Below are positions 1 to 8,532 of a stretch of 42,554 nucleotides of DNA, piece by piece. The first letter of the stretch is position 1. Each line of letters starts with the position of its first letter. The DNA is taken from NCBI RefSeq assembly GCF_014651235.1, contig NZ_BMWM01000014.1:1-42554 (forward strand), written 5' to 3'. Below the pieces are notes generated by a model that was not told the origin of the DNA, ran no database searches, and was given only the letters and a program-made list of their open reading frames with translations. Source of the DNA: Leuconostoc lactis KCTC 3528 = DSM 20202. Lineage in GTDB: Bacteria > Bacillota > Bacilli > Lactobacillales > Lactobacillaceae. The position numbers were made by a program, and so were the translations under genes.

Positions 1-71
1 TAACACCATTAAAGACCTTGATGGGTTTTTCTGTCCACTTAAATGTTCAACTTAAATTTTACAATCTGCCA
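1..71. mobile_element. Terminal fragment of an insertion sequence (left contig end)
   Basis: Bases 2-71 are an exact reverse complement of bases 42485-42554 at the other end of the window, and the match stops abruptly at 71/72. This is what two copies of one repeated element look like where a contig stops. The tip is TGGCAGATTGTAAAATTT read outward-in. One frame through it (TPLKTLMGF and on) could be the end of a transposase, loosely like IS30-type elements, but the family is not certain. The element lies about 45 bases beyond the recA terminator, so it separates recA from whatever normally follows it. Confidence 0.75.
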
Positions 72-116
72 TTATGATGTCTGCCTCTCTAATTGTTTGC
101 TTAATTGCATTGTAAC

Positions 117-149
117 AAAAAAAATGGACACGCCCTAGCGTTTCCATTT
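117..149 (-). terminator. Rho-independent terminator of recA
   Basis: Read on the minus strand, AAATGGA-A-ACGC pairs with GCGT-G-TCCATTT around a short loop, followed by a run of eight T. It lies 15 bases after the recA stop codon. Confidence 0.85.
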
Positions 150-163
150 ATTCTTTACAGGAT

Positions 164-1309
164 TTATACAATTGGTTCGTCCGTTAAATCATCATCGTCA
201 TCAGTGACTAATGCCAGTGTTTCTGGGGCTTCAATTGTCTCATCATCAGCCTCTTCTACTGGCAATTCACCATCACCAATCCCAAAGGCGTTACGAACTT
301 TAGCATAGATTTCTTGACGCATCGCAGCATTTTCGGGTGCATCCAAGAATTCTTTCGCTTTTTCACGGCCTTGGCCAACCTTGATATCACCGTAATAGTA
401 GAAGGCACCGGCCTTACGGATAATTTCTTGTTCCGCACCGAGGTCTAAAATTTCACCAGTTTGTGAAATACCCTTCCCGTACATGATATCAACTTCAGCA
501 ACCTTAAATGGTGGCGCCACCTTATTCTTAACCACTTTGACTTTCGTTAAGTTTCCAGTCACATCTGTGCCATCTTTAATTTGGGTTGACCGACGCACTT
601 CCAAACGAATCGTTGAATAGAATTTCAACGCACGGCCACCAGGGGTCGTTTCGGGGTTACCAAACATCACCCCAATCTTTTCACGAATTTGGTTGATGAA
701 AATCGCAATCGTCCCAGTACGGTTCAACGTACCAGCTAATTTACGTAAGGCTTGGCTCATCAAACGGGCTTGCAAGCCGACGTGTGAGTCGCCCATTTCC
801 CCCTCGATTTCTGCACGTGGTACCAACGCTGCCACAGAATCCACAACAATGATATCCACTGCCCCAGATTGTACCAACGCATCCGCAATTTCTAACCCTT
901 GTTCACCAGTATCAGGTTGTGACAAAAGTAATTCGTCCTTTTTAACACCCAAAGCTTCAGCGTATTTCACATCCAAGGCATTTTCGGCATCAATATAGGC
1001 GGCTGTCCCACCGGCTTTTTGCACTTCAGCAACGGCGTGTAACGCCAACGTTGTTTTACCAGAAGATTCTGGCCCATAAATTTCAATAATACGTCCTTTA
1101 GGATAGCCACCGACGCCTAAAGCAACATCTAGCTTAACTGATCCTGAAGGATAAGTCTCAACTTGTGTCAGTGCATTATCACCCAACACCATGATTGATC
1201 CCTTACCGAAATTCTTTTCGATACGCTTTAAAGCTTCATCAAGTGCCGCCTTACGGCCGCTTGCTTGACTACCTTTATCGTCTTTTTTAGTCGTCTTTTT
1301 TGTGACCAT
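164..1309 (-). CDS. recA: Recombinase RecA
   Basis: Cytosolic recombinase that forms ATP-dependent filaments on single-stranded DNA, drives strand exchange and stimulates LexA self-cleavage in the SOS response. The 381-residue protein is full length. It has the Walker A motif GPESSGKT at about residues 79-86, the Walker B strand IIVVD at about 153-157, and the usual very acidic C-terminal tail (about 350-381, ending with a run of Asp). The ATG start has an AAGGAG ribosome-binding site 8-9 bases upstream. The gene has its own promoter, an SOS box just upstream and its own terminator, so it is a single-gene unit. In many Firmicutes cinA sits between pgsA and recA; it is absent here. Confidence 0.98.
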   Translation of the reverse strand: MVTKKTTKKDDKGSQASGRKAALDEALKRIEKNFGKGSIMVLGDNALTQVETYPSGSVKLDVALGVGGYPKGRIIEIYGPESSGKTTLALHAVAEVQKAGGTAAYIDAENALDVKYAEALGVKKDELLLSQPDTGEQGLEIADALVQSGAVDIIVVDSVAALVPRAEIEGEMGDSHVGLQARLMSQALRKLAGTLNRTGTIAIFINQIREKIGVMFGNPETTPGGRALKFYSTIRLEVRRSTQIKDGTDVTGNLTKVKVVKNKVAPPFKVAEVDIMYGKGISQTGEILDLGAEQEIIRKAGAFYYYGDIKVGQGREKAKEFLDAPENAAMRQEIYAKVRNAFGIGDGELPVEEADDETIEAPETLALVTDDDDDLTDEPIV

Positions 1310-1340
1310 TTTTAGCTAACTCCTTTTATCTTACCTCAAT

Positions 1341-1369
1341 AGTGTACCTGTTTCTAAACGTAAAAGCAA
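1341..1369 (-). promoter_or_regulatory. recA promoter
   Basis: On the minus strand, TTGCTT (1369-1364) and TACACT (1346-1341) are separated by 17 bases, a good sigma-A type promoter about 30 bases ahead of the recA start codon. Confidence 0.7.
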
Positions 1370-1377
1370 GCATTTAA

Positions 1378-1391
1378 CGAACAATTGTTCG
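1378..1391. promoter_or_regulatory. SOS box (LexA/DinR operator) of recA
   Basis: CGAACAATTGTTCG is a perfect 14-base palindrome that fits the Gram-positive SOS box pattern CGAAC-N4-GTTCG. It ends 9 bases upstream of the -35 element of recA, the expected place for LexA control of recA. Confidence 0.85.
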
Positions 1392-1420
1392 ACAGCGTTC
1401 GTACCTTATTTGATGATACG

Positions 1421-1443
1421 AAAAAAGCGCTTATCGCGCTTTT
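1421..1443 (-). terminator. Terminator after pgsA
   Basis: On the minus strand AAAAGCGC and GCGCTTTT form an 8-bp stem around GATAA, ending in TTTTTT. The TAA stop of pgsA (1442-1444) overlaps the foot of the stem. It separates the pgsA unit from recA. Confidence 0.8.
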
Positions 1444-2023
1444 ATAGACCGTCAGAAAAGACCACTCGGTTCTGCCAGAAATAGTCAATCCCTGAATAAA
1501 TTGTAAAGATCACCGCAATCCACAATAAGATTTCCCCAATCGGCAACCCAATCGCGGTAAATGGCACATCTTTAAGATATAAGAAGAAAATTGCAAACAT
1601 TTGCGAGAAAGTCTTGATTTTACCTGGCATCTGCGCTGCTAAGACCTTCCCATTATTTTCTACAATTAAGGTACGTAAGCCAGTAACCGCTAGTTCACGA
1701 ATCACAATCACGGCAGTCATCCAAGCTGGTACCACGTTGAACCCAGTCAAAAAGATCAAGGCTGTCATGACCAACAACTTATCGGCCAACGGATCGGCAA
1801 ACTTACCAAAATTCGTCACCAAATGTTGACGACGGGCAATTTGACCATCCAAAAAATCCGTTATTGATGCTACCGCAAACACAATGGCAGCAAGCAACCA
1901 ATTCAATGGCAACATCACGCCTGTCACATCAAGTGATTGCCAAGCATAAGGCACCGATAATAATATGATAAAAACCGGAATAAGAATAATACGAAAAACA
2001 GTGAGTTGATTTGGAAGATTCAT
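1442..2023 (-). CDS. pgsA: CDP-diacylglycerol--glycerol-3-phosphate 3-phosphatidyltransferase
   Basis: Integral membrane enzyme that makes phosphatidylglycerol phosphate from CDP-diacylglycerol and glycerol 3-phosphate, the committed step to phosphatidylglycerol and, further on, cardiolipin. The 193-residue length is normal. The CDP-alcohol phosphotransferase signature DFLDGQIAR...G...D...D is intact at about residues 56-81, and several hydrophobic segments follow the usual pattern. It lies 9 bases downstream of the rodZ-like gene, in the conserved order ymfF-ymfH-ymfM(rodZ)-pgsA. The cardiolipin synthase gene is upstream in the same run, so two steps of anionic phospholipid synthesis are clustered. 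Confidence 0.96.
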   Translation of the reverse strand: MNLPNQLTVFRIILIPVFIILLSVPYAWQSLDVTGVMLPLNWLLAAIVFAVASITDFLDGQIARRQHLVTNFGKFADPLADKLLVMTALIFLTGFNVVPAWMTAVIVIRELAVTGLRTLIVENNGKVLAAQMPGKIKTFSQMFAIFFLYLKDVPFTAIGLPIGEILLWIAVIFTIYSGIDYFWQNRVVFSDGL

Positions 2024-2032
2024 AATTGCCCC

Positions 2033-2911
2033 TTACTTATTGAGATTGAACAGAACGTTCCAAAATGGCGTTGCCGTTCCAATAACTGCCACTTTTTGAT
2101 CATCAAAGGTCATCGTTGCATTGGCAACATTGGTGAATTGAACATTCACCGCATTAGTACCAGCAGGCACATCAATCGTTTTATCAGCCTTGACTAATTC
2201 ATTTAACAACACAGTTGTCCCAACCGTCACTTTCACATTAGTCCCAGCACCCTGCGCCGTGACTTTAATTGTGTGTTGCTTATCGGCTTGTCCTGAGAGG
2301 TTATAAATTGTTGTTTGCAACGCTGTATTTTGTTCTGGCGTACCCAACGTTACTTTAGGCTCTGGTTTCTTTTCTGCTGGTTTTTCCGATGACGATGCAG
2401 CGCTAGAAGCATCACTGCTACTGCTGCTTGGTATCGTTGAAGTCGATACTGACACATTACCACTATCACTATTTTGTTGGTCATTGTTGCCAAGATGTGT
2501 CATAGCAAACCAAACCGCAACCAGGCCAACTAGAATAAAAATAGCCAACCAAACTTTTGGTAACATGTCAGAAAATTTTGAACGCGGTGACGGATTAGGG
2601 TTTGTCCCCGCACGCACCACCCCATCATTATCACGATGAGCCCGACTCAAGTCACGACTTCTTGAGATTGAGGGCGGTGTTGTTTCCCCTAGCAACGTTT
2701 CTGGATTTAAGCCCACTGCAATCGCATATTGGCGAATAAAGGCGCGCACATAAAAATCCCCAGGCAAAATGCTTAGGTTGTTATTTTCAATGGCCTCCAG
2801 ATAACGTGCTTGAATTTTAGTTGCTGCTTGCACGTCTTCTAAAGATAAATTTTTCGCCAGGCGCGCAGCTTTTAGCTGTTCGCCTATTTGATTCGTCAAA
2901 GTTTCACTCAT
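2033..2911 (-). CDS. rodZ: RodZ-like helix-turn-helix membrane protein (YmfM)
   Basis: Bitopic membrane protein of the cell-shape machinery; RodZ proteins link MreB filaments to the envelope. The N-terminal part (about residues 1-75) is an HTH_25 domain. A single transmembrane helix lies at about 119-137, then a Ser/Thr-rich linker (about 145-185), and a C-terminal extracellular domain of the DUF4115 type (about 195-290). The 292-residue length fits the family. It is followed closely by pgsA, as in Bacillus where the gene is called ymfM. The upstream Shine-Dalgarno sequence is weak. The direct MreB link is family knowledge; mreBCD themselves are 7 kb away in this window. Confidence 0.85.
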   Translation of the reverse strand: MSETLTNQIGEQLKAARLAKNLSLEDVQAATKIQARYLEAIENNNLSILPGDFYVRAFIRQYAIAVGLNPETLLGETTPPSISRSRDLSRAHRDNDGVVRAGTNPNPSPRSKFSDMLPKVWLAIFILVGLVAVWFAMTHLGNNDQQNSDSGNVSVSTSTIPSSSSSDASSAASSSEKPAEKKPEPKVTLGTPEQNTALQTTIYNLSGQADKQHTIKVTAQGAGTNVKVTVGTTVLLNELVKADKTIDVPAGTNAVNVQFTNVANATMTFDDQKVAVIGTATPFWNVLFNLNK

Positions 2912-2924
2912 AATTTGTCCAATG

Positions 2925-4196
2925 TTATTTTTTCAGAACAAAACGTCGTAAAGTCGCGTTCTGATATATTTTTTCAGCACTATCTAGTATATCACTATAT
3001 GTTAAATCTTGTAAAAGCATCACCTTATCAAATAAGTTTGTCCCAAATAACACATCATCCCCCCGTAAAGCGATACTTTCTAATGCATTTAAACGTTGGA
3101 TGCCCTCTCCAAGTGTCGCCCGGCGTAACGATTCAAACGCCGATTCGGCATGTGCCAAAATGGTTTTATATTGCGCAATTTGTGACTGAATCGCAGCCGT
3201 TAGTGCGTCATATTCAGTTGTTTCCGCAAAGAAACTCACAAATTGATACGCATGCATCAAATCAAATGATGTCTCAAACTCCGTATCGATAATACCTTTA
3301 TTATACAGGTTTTGATACCAGTCTGTCTGCTCTCCAAACAAAATATCCGCCAAGATATCAGCTGCTAGCGTTAATTTGGTTGCCGCTTCGCCTGTTACAT
3401 CAAGTTTTGGCAACCGAATACCTAACGCAATTTTTGGCCGCGATACATCAAACTTTTGGATTGTTTCCTTTTTAGTTGGTTCAGGAATGACCGGCTCAAA
3501 TCGACGAACATTTACTGCTTCAATCGTCTTTGTCGCCTGATTAGCCATCACCAGTGCCAGCACCTCATCTGGATCAAAATGACCGACCACCTGCAAGGTC
3601 ATTTGATTAGGTTGGTAAAAAGCGCGATGAATTTGATATAGCAGCTCCGGTGTAATTTGTGCAATGGAAGCCTTTGTCCCCGCAATATCTTCGGCAATTG
3701 GCGCACCGGGATACAAGAGGTCTAGCAAGCCCATATAAATGGCCCAGTTGGCATCATCATCATACATCTGAATTTCTTGACCGATAATGCCCTGTTCTTT
3801 GGCTACCGTTTGTGCACTAAAGTAAGGTGTTTGCACAAAATCAAGCAAATGCGCAAGGGCTGGCAAAACGTTTTGCGTCGTTGAAAACAGATAACTCGTT
3901 TGATACGGGTTCGTAAACGCGTTGGCGTCCGCACCTAATTCACCAAATCGCGTAAAGGCATCCCCATCAGCCTTCTCAAACAGTTTGTGTTCCAGAAAGT
4001 GGGCTGTCCCAGCTGGAATGGTAATCGGTGCTTCATCATTGATTTGGAATTGGCGCGCCAATGACCCAAATGGAGTCGTTAATACAGCAAACGTTTTATG
4101 ATAATTTGGCTTTGGTACCATGACCACAGTTAGCCCGTTAGGTAACTCGGTCGTTAAAACAGTTTCTTTTAATTTTGGATATGTCTTTTCTATCAT
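2925..4196 (-). CDS. ymfH: M16 family metallopeptidase, YmfH type
   Basis: Predicted zinc peptidase of the pitrilysin (M16) family with 423 residues. The inverted zinc motif HFLEH is at about residues 66-70, and a downstream Glu-rich stretch (about 141-148) can supply the third metal ligand, so this member looks catalytically competent. The open frame continues 34 codons further up, but the chosen ATG (4196) overlaps the TGA of the upstream partner as ATGA and has AGAGGCGG in front, which supports translational coupling. Its partner (4193-5461) belongs to the same superfamily but lacks the motif, so the two probably form a heterodimer-like pair. The substrate is unknown. Confidence 0.9.
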   Translation of the reverse strand: MIEKTYPKLKETVLTTELPNGLTVVMVPKPNYHKTFAVLTTPFGSLARQFQINDEAPITIPAGTAHFLEHKLFEKADGDAFTRFGELGADANAFTNPYQTSYLFSTTQNVLPALAHLLDFVQTPYFSAQTVAKEQGIIGQEIQMYDDDANWAIYMGLLDLLYPGAPIAEDIAGTKASIAQITPELLYQIHRAFYQPNQMTLQVVGHFDPDEVLALVMANQATKTIEAVNVRRFEPVIPEPTKKETIQKFDVSRPKIALGIRLPKLDVTGEAATKLTLAADILADILFGEQTDWYQNLYNKGIIDTEFETSFDLMHAYQFVSFFAETTEYDALTAAIQSQIAQYKTILAHAESAFESLRRATLGEGIQRLNALESIALRGDDVLFGTNLFDKVMLLQDLTYSDILDSAEKIYQNATLRRFVLKK

Positions 4197-5461
4197 GCAT
4201 CCGCCTCTGGCATCAATGTAAATCTTCCTTGTAAAATCACTTGGTCGGCCAAAGCACTCACCTGCGCTGGAGTTACCGCTTGAATCGCCGCTACCCACTC
4301 CGCAGTGCTGGTCTCACGTTGTGTTAACAATCTAGAAAAGACAAGTTCAATTTCACTGTTAGGTGAATCTTGTTGACTTAAATAATCGTTAATTAAGCTC
4401 GTTTTAATCGCATCAAAGATTTCGTCACTAAATTCACCCGCTTGAATCGCCTTGAGTTCGGCTTGAATCATGCGATCTGTCTGTGCGACTTTATACGCAT
4501 CTAAACCAGCCGCCACCGTCATAAACCCTGTATCATGCTGCCAACGCGAGTAGATACTATAAGCCAACGAGGCTTTTTCCCGAATATTGGTAAACAATTT
4601 AGATAAGGCTGAACCACCAAATAAAGCGTTTAGCACTAAGGCGGTAAAGCGCTTTGGATCATCTGGTGGCAAACTCAACTGATATGATAATGTCAGGATG
4701 GCCTGATTAATATCTAATTGTGCTTCCGATAATTCAACGGTAGCTGGCCGTAGCCCTTGACGATAAAACGGCTGTAACATCATGGCACGGCGCGCTTGTA
4801 GTGGCCATTTGGCTAATTCAGTCACCACACGCTCAGCGTCAATATCCCCATACACAACAATATTAACTGGATCATTAGCAATCATCTGTCGATACGTCGC
4901 CAAAACGTCCGTCGCCGTTAACTGTTCAACATCACGTACTTGGCCAGAAGATGGTAACCGCATGGCCGGTGCACTATAGGTGAGTTCCCGCAGTTTCAAC
5001 ATAGCATAGCGACGCTTATCATCAGGTAGACTTGCTAATTCGTTGATCAAACTTTGACGTTCTTTATCAAACGTTGCTTGATCAAACTGATCCCCCGTCA
5101 CCAATGGTTCAAAAATCATATCCCGTAAAAAAGCAAAAGCATCCCCAAGGAGATGTTCTGCATGGTCAATATAAGTGGGCGCTGGCAATTGCAAATGGTA
5201 ACGCACATGGTGTGTTTGGCCAAAACGTACCACATCTGTTTGGAACTGCGCCCCATACAAATCAATTGTTTTTTGCGCAACGGCTTGCTGGTCGGGATAT
5301 TTTTGCGAACTGACAGCGGTCAAATAAGACAACAATGCCCGTGCCGAAATGGTATACGTCAGTAACGGCGCCGCAAAATCGACCGCAATGTGTAGGGTTT
5401 TAAATTGTGTTGTTGGGTGAACAACGAGTGTCACACCAGGCTTAAGTTGTATTTTTTTCAT
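4193..5461 (-). CDS. ymfF: M16 family protein lacking the zinc motif, YmfF type
   Basis: Partner of the YmfH-type peptidase, 422 residues from the chosen start (MKKIQLKPG). It has the M16 fold pattern but no HxxEH zinc motif near the N terminus, so it is probably non-catalytic. Its TGA overlaps the ATG of ymfH, and its own ATG overlaps the TGA of the cardiolipin synthase gene (both ATGA), so three genes are translationally chained. There is no clear Shine-Dalgarno sequence before this ATG, so initiation probably depends on the upstream ribosome. A start 16 codons earlier is possible but has no better ribosome-binding site. Confidence 0.85.
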   Translation of the reverse strand: MKKIQLKPGVTLVVHPTTQFKTLHIAVDFAAPLLTYTISARALLSYLTAVSSQKYPDQQAVAQKTIDLYGAQFQTDVVRFGQTHHVRYHLQLPAPTYIDHAEHLLGDAFAFLRDMIFEPLVTGDQFDQATFDKERQSLINELASLPDDKRRYAMLKLRELTYSAPAMRLPSSGQVRDVEQLTATDVLATYRQMIANDPVNIVVYGDIDAERVVTELAKWPLQARRAMMLQPFYRQGLRPATVELSEAQLDINQAILTLSYQLSLPPDDPKRFTALVLNALFGGSALSKLFTNIREKASLAYSIYSRWQHDTGFMTVAAGLDAYKVAQTDRMIQAELKAIQAGEFSDEIFDAIKTSLINDYLSQQDSPNSEIELVFSRLLTQRETSTAEWVAAIQAVTPAQVSALADQVILQGRFTLMPEADA

Positions 5462-6912
5462 AGTATTGGTGAGAAGAGTCGGCTGAACTTTTGAATGAAT
5501 TTCATCCAATATGACTGATTCTCAAAATCCTCAATTGTCAATTTTTTCGACACTAAAATGTCTTGTTCAAACTGTTCTTCTAACTGTGTTGCAAACTCTG
5601 GATCGTAGACAAACGCATTGGCTTCAAAATTCAATGAGAATGACCGAATATCCATATTGGCTGACCCAACGGTACCAATTTCATGATCGATTGTAACCGC
5701 CTTACTGTGCAAGAAACCAGCATCATAACGATACACTTCCGCGCCCATGGCAATTAATTCTTGTGCATAATACTGCGTTGCCCGATACACAAATGGATGA
5801 TCTGGCATATTAGGAATCATCAAACGCACCCGAACACCTGACATAATCGCGATTTCTAAGGTTTCTAGTACGGCTGAGTCCGGAATGAAATACGGTGTCT
5901 GAATCGTAATTTCTGAACGAGCCGAAGCAAACATCCGCATAAAGCCTTGTTTAATTTGCTTTAAATCATTATCTGGCCCACTCGATACAATTTGAACCAT
6001 CGCCCGTCCAGATAATTCCTCAATTTCAGGAAAGTAGCCGGCAGTATCGACGAGTAACTCGTTTTCTTCAGCCGTGGCATTCCAATCCATCAAAAAACGA
6101 CTTTGCAGTGATAAGACCGCATCACCATGAATCCGCAGATGCGTATCACGCCAGTGCCCAAACTTTTTAGAACGATCAACGTACTGGTCTCCAACGTTTA
6201 ACCCACCGATGTAACCGATTTTACCATCAATAATGGCAATCTTACGGTGGTTTCGGAAATTAAATCGCAGGGTCAAAAGCTGGAAGCGACGCATTAAAAA
6301 TGGCGCTACCACCCCACCTGCTTCGCGCAAACGCTTATACATATCACGGTGTTGACCATGCGAGCCAAATTGATCAAAAATCACATGCACGTCCACACCT
6401 TCGCGTGCTTTTTCCGTCAACAAATCAACTAATTGATTCCCAATTTGATCATCATCAATCGTAAAGTACTCCAGATGGACATGATGCGTGGCCTGCCGAA
6501 TGTCTTCAAATAAAGCCTTAAACTTATCCGGTCCATTGGTAAAAATTTTAATCTTGTTACCACGCGTCAAAACAGACTCATCTGTGCGTAAAAACAAGTT
6601 CGCCAACTCGGTGGCTGAATTTGGAATTGGTAATAATTGTTCAATCGCTTCGAGCTGTCGCCGTTGGTTATCCGCAATTTGTTCCAAACCAAGTTGTTCT
6701 TGTGTCCGTAAACGAAATATCCGCTTATCGGAAATACGACTACCAACAAAAAAGAAAATGATAAACCCTAACACAGGCAACATAATCAGGACCAATAACC
6801 ATGCCCAGATTGATGCAATATCGCGTTGTTGACTAAAGACAGTAATAATCGCCCCAAATGTGTTGGCAACTAAAAGAAGTAAAAGGATTATCCACAATGA
6901 ATCTCCTAGCAT
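5458..6912 (-). CDS. cls: Cardiolipin synthase
   Basis: Membrane enzyme of the phospholipase D superfamily that joins two phosphatidylglycerol molecules into cardiolipin and glycerol. Two N-terminal membrane helices are followed by two PLD domains with intact HKD motifs: HRKIAIID in the first half and HSKAVTID in the second, the latter followed by the typical GSANMD. The length of about 484 residues is normal. I chose the ATG at 6912 because GAGGTG lies just before it; an in-frame ATG at 6924 would add four residues but has a poorer site. It is the first gene of the unit that runs on into ymfF and ymfH by ATGA overlaps. Confidence 0.95.
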   Translation of the reverse strand: MLGDSLWIILLLLLVANTFGAIITVFSQQRDIASIWAWLLVLIMLPVLGFIIFFFVGSRISDKRIFRLRTQEQLGLEQIADNQRRQLEAIEQLLPIPNSATELANLFLRTDESVLTRGNKIKIFTNGPDKFKALFEDIRQATHHVHLEYFTIDDDQIGNQLVDLLTEKAREGVDVHVIFDQFGSHGQHRDMYKRLREAGGVVAPFLMRRFQLLTLRFNFRNHRKIAIIDGKIGYIGGLNVGDQYVDRSKKFGHWRDTHLRIHGDAVLSLQSRFLMDWNATAEENELLVDTAGYFPEIEELSGRAMVQIVSSGPDNDLKQIKQGFMRMFASARSEITIQTPYFIPDSAVLETLEIAIMSGVRVRLMIPNMPDHPFVYRATQYYAQELIAMGAEVYRYDAGFLHSKAVTIDHEIGTVGSANMDIRSFSLNFEANAFVYDPEFATQLEEQFEQDILVSKKLTIEDFENQSYWMKFIQKFSRLFSPIL

Positions 6913-7000
6913 CTCACACCTCATTATCTCTCTATAATAATAGTACTAGTTTAACATTTTTTACGGTAATATGACAAAATTGATGCTGCTAATGGCGGTA

Positions 7001-7034
7001 AAAAAGCCAAAGTGATATACCACTTTGGCTTTTT
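7001..7034 (-). terminator. Terminator after the amino-acid ABC transporter operon
   Basis: A perfect 14-bp inverted repeat (AAAAAGCCAAAGTG / CACTTTGGCTTTTT) around a 6-base loop, with T-rich ends in both directions. It sits directly after the stop of the binding-protein gene. Confidence 0.9.
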
Positions 7035-7036
7035 AC

Positions 7037-7891
7037 TTATTTTGAGAACCATTTATTTTCAATTTGCGTTAAGCGACCATCTTTTTTAAAGGTTGCTAAC
7101 GTTTGATCGACTGCTTCTCGTAATTGTTTATCAGACTTTCGGAACCCAACTGCCGTTTGATCAATCGGGAACTCACCAACAGTCACGGTGTAATCCTTCG
7201 GATTTGGTTGGTGAGCAACGTAGTAACGGGCATAATCTTCATCAATTAACAGCCCCTCAATACGCCCAGCATTCAAATCATTGAACGCTTTGTCAAAGGT
7301 ATCATACCCAATGACCTGCTGGTTTTTGACGTATTGCTTAAGTACCTTTGGATACTTGTTAAAGCCTTCATCACCACTAGAAGCCGTTTGGTCCCCCAAG
7401 ACTTTATCCTTCATATCTGAGAAACGATTAATATTATTTTTCTTAAGCGTCACCAGTACTTGGGTCGCCTTGTGGTAAGGCTTAGAAAAGGCCACTTGCT
7501 TTTCACGTGCTTTGGTCACCGTATAGCCATTCCAGATCGCATCGATATTGCCAGTATTAAGCTCTGTTTCTTTCATCGACCAGTCAATAGGCTGCCACTT
7601 GACTTTAATGCCCATCGTTTTAAAGACTGCTGTCGCCAAATCAACATCAAACCCAACAATGTTCCCATCTTTATCACGGAAGCCCATTGGCACAAATGTG
7701 TCATCCAGCCCAATCGTAATTTGCTTGGCTTTCTTGATACGTGCCCAGTCGTCCGTTTGGGTGGTTGATTGTTCATTTTGAGCCGTTCGCTTCGCACCAC
7801 TGCTTAAACTCATGGCCGCCCAGATGACAACCCCAACAAAGAGTAGTCCGACTAACGTATTAACAATAATTTTTTTCTTCATACTTACCAT
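7037..7891 (-). CDS. Polar amino-acid ABC transporter, substrate-binding protein
   Basis: Extracellular solute receptor of an ABC importer (family 3 solute-binding protein), 284 residues. An N-terminal hydrophobic helix (about residues 8-26) is followed by the binding domain with typical stretches such as FVPMGFRDKDG and IVGFDVDLA. There is no Cys after the hydrophobic segment, so it is not a standard lipoprotein; it is probably held by an uncleaved signal anchor, or secreted. GGAGGT 9 bases upstream supports the ATG at 7891, which overlaps the TGA of the ATPase gene (TGATG). Such proteins often bind glutamine or other polar amino acids, but the T-box upstream suggests histidine (see findings). 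Specificity is not proven. Confidence 0.9.
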   Translation of the reverse strand: MVSMKKKIIVNTLVGLLFVGVVIWAAMSLSSGAKRTAQNEQSTTQTDDWARIKKAKQITIGLDDTFVPMGFRDKDGNIVGFDVDLATAVFKTMGIKVKWQPIDWSMKETELNTGNIDAIWNGYTVTKAREKQVAFSKPYHKATQVLVTLKKNNINRFSDMKDKVLGDQTASSGDEGFNKYPKVLKQYVKNQQVIGYDTFDKAFNDLNAGRIEGLLIDEDYARYYVAHQPNPKDYTVTVGEFPIDQTAVGFRKSDKQLREAVDQTLATFKKDGRLTQIENKWFSK

Positions 7892-8529
7892 CAGCGACTG
7901 ACCTCCGTTGCAAAATCAAACACGCGATCCGATACCATTTCAGCAAAGGGTTGATCGTGCGTAATAATCAACTGCGTCACCCCTTGCGCTTTAAGCGTTT
8001 TCACGACTTCCGCAACCTGCTTAGTTGAGGCCTCATCTAAACCACTGGTTGGTTCATCGTAGGCCAAAATTTTGGGGTCCATTGCCAACGCCCGCGCAAT
8101 CGCAACCCGCTGTTTTTGCCCACCCGATAGTTGGTAAGGATACAAATCTGCCTTATCAGTCATACCAAGCGTGGCTAACAACGCTGTCGCCTTGGCCTTA
8201 GCCGCGTCACGTGACAGCCGGCTCACGTTGATGGGCGCGAGCATAATATTTTCAATCACGGTGTAGTTTGGAAAAAGATTAAAGTCTTGAAAAATCAAAC
8301 CAACCTTCGCATCCGCACGCGTGCCATCAATGGCTAGCTGTTCGCCGTTGAGGCGCACCTCACCAGCATCGGCCGTTTCCAAACCAGCTAAAATTTTAAT
8401 CAAAGTTGTTTTACCAATACCTGATGGGCCAACAATACTCAGTACTTCGCCATCTGCTACCGATAAATTTAACGCCTTAAAAATCGTGTTTGTGTTATAT
8501 GTCTTCGTTAATTGTTTAATTTCTAACAT
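7891..8529 (-). CDS. Polar amino-acid ABC transporter, ATP-binding protein
   Basis: Cytosolic ATPase that powers the importer encoded by its neighbours. It has Walker A (GPSGIGKTT, about residues 34-42), the ABC signature LSGGQKQR, and Walker B followed by catalytic Glu in ILAYDEPTSGLD. At 212 residues it is shorter than the 240-residue GlnQ/HisP norm, mainly because it stops soon after the switch-His region (ITHDQPFAEMVSDRVF), but no core motif is missing. It starts 3 bases after the permease gene and its stop overlaps the binding-protein start, so the order permease-ATPase-binding protein is one operon under the T-box leader. Confidence 0.95.
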   Translation of the reverse strand: MLEIKQLTKTYNTNTIFKALNLSVADGEVLSIVGPSGIGKTTLIKILAGLETADAGEVRLNGEQLAIDGTRADAKVGLIFQDFNLFPNYTVIENIMLAPINVSRLSRDAAKAKATALLATLGMTDKADLYPYQLSGGQKQRVAIARALAMDPKILAYDEPTSGLDEASTKQVAEVVKTLKAQGVTQLIITHDQPFAEMVSDRVFDFATEVSR

Positions 8530-8532
8530 CGC

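Noticed and set aside
4196-4298. N-terminal extension of the YmfH-type gene
   Set aside because: The extra 34 codons lie inside the upstream gene, have no family match, and the ATGA overlap with an SD supports the later ATG.
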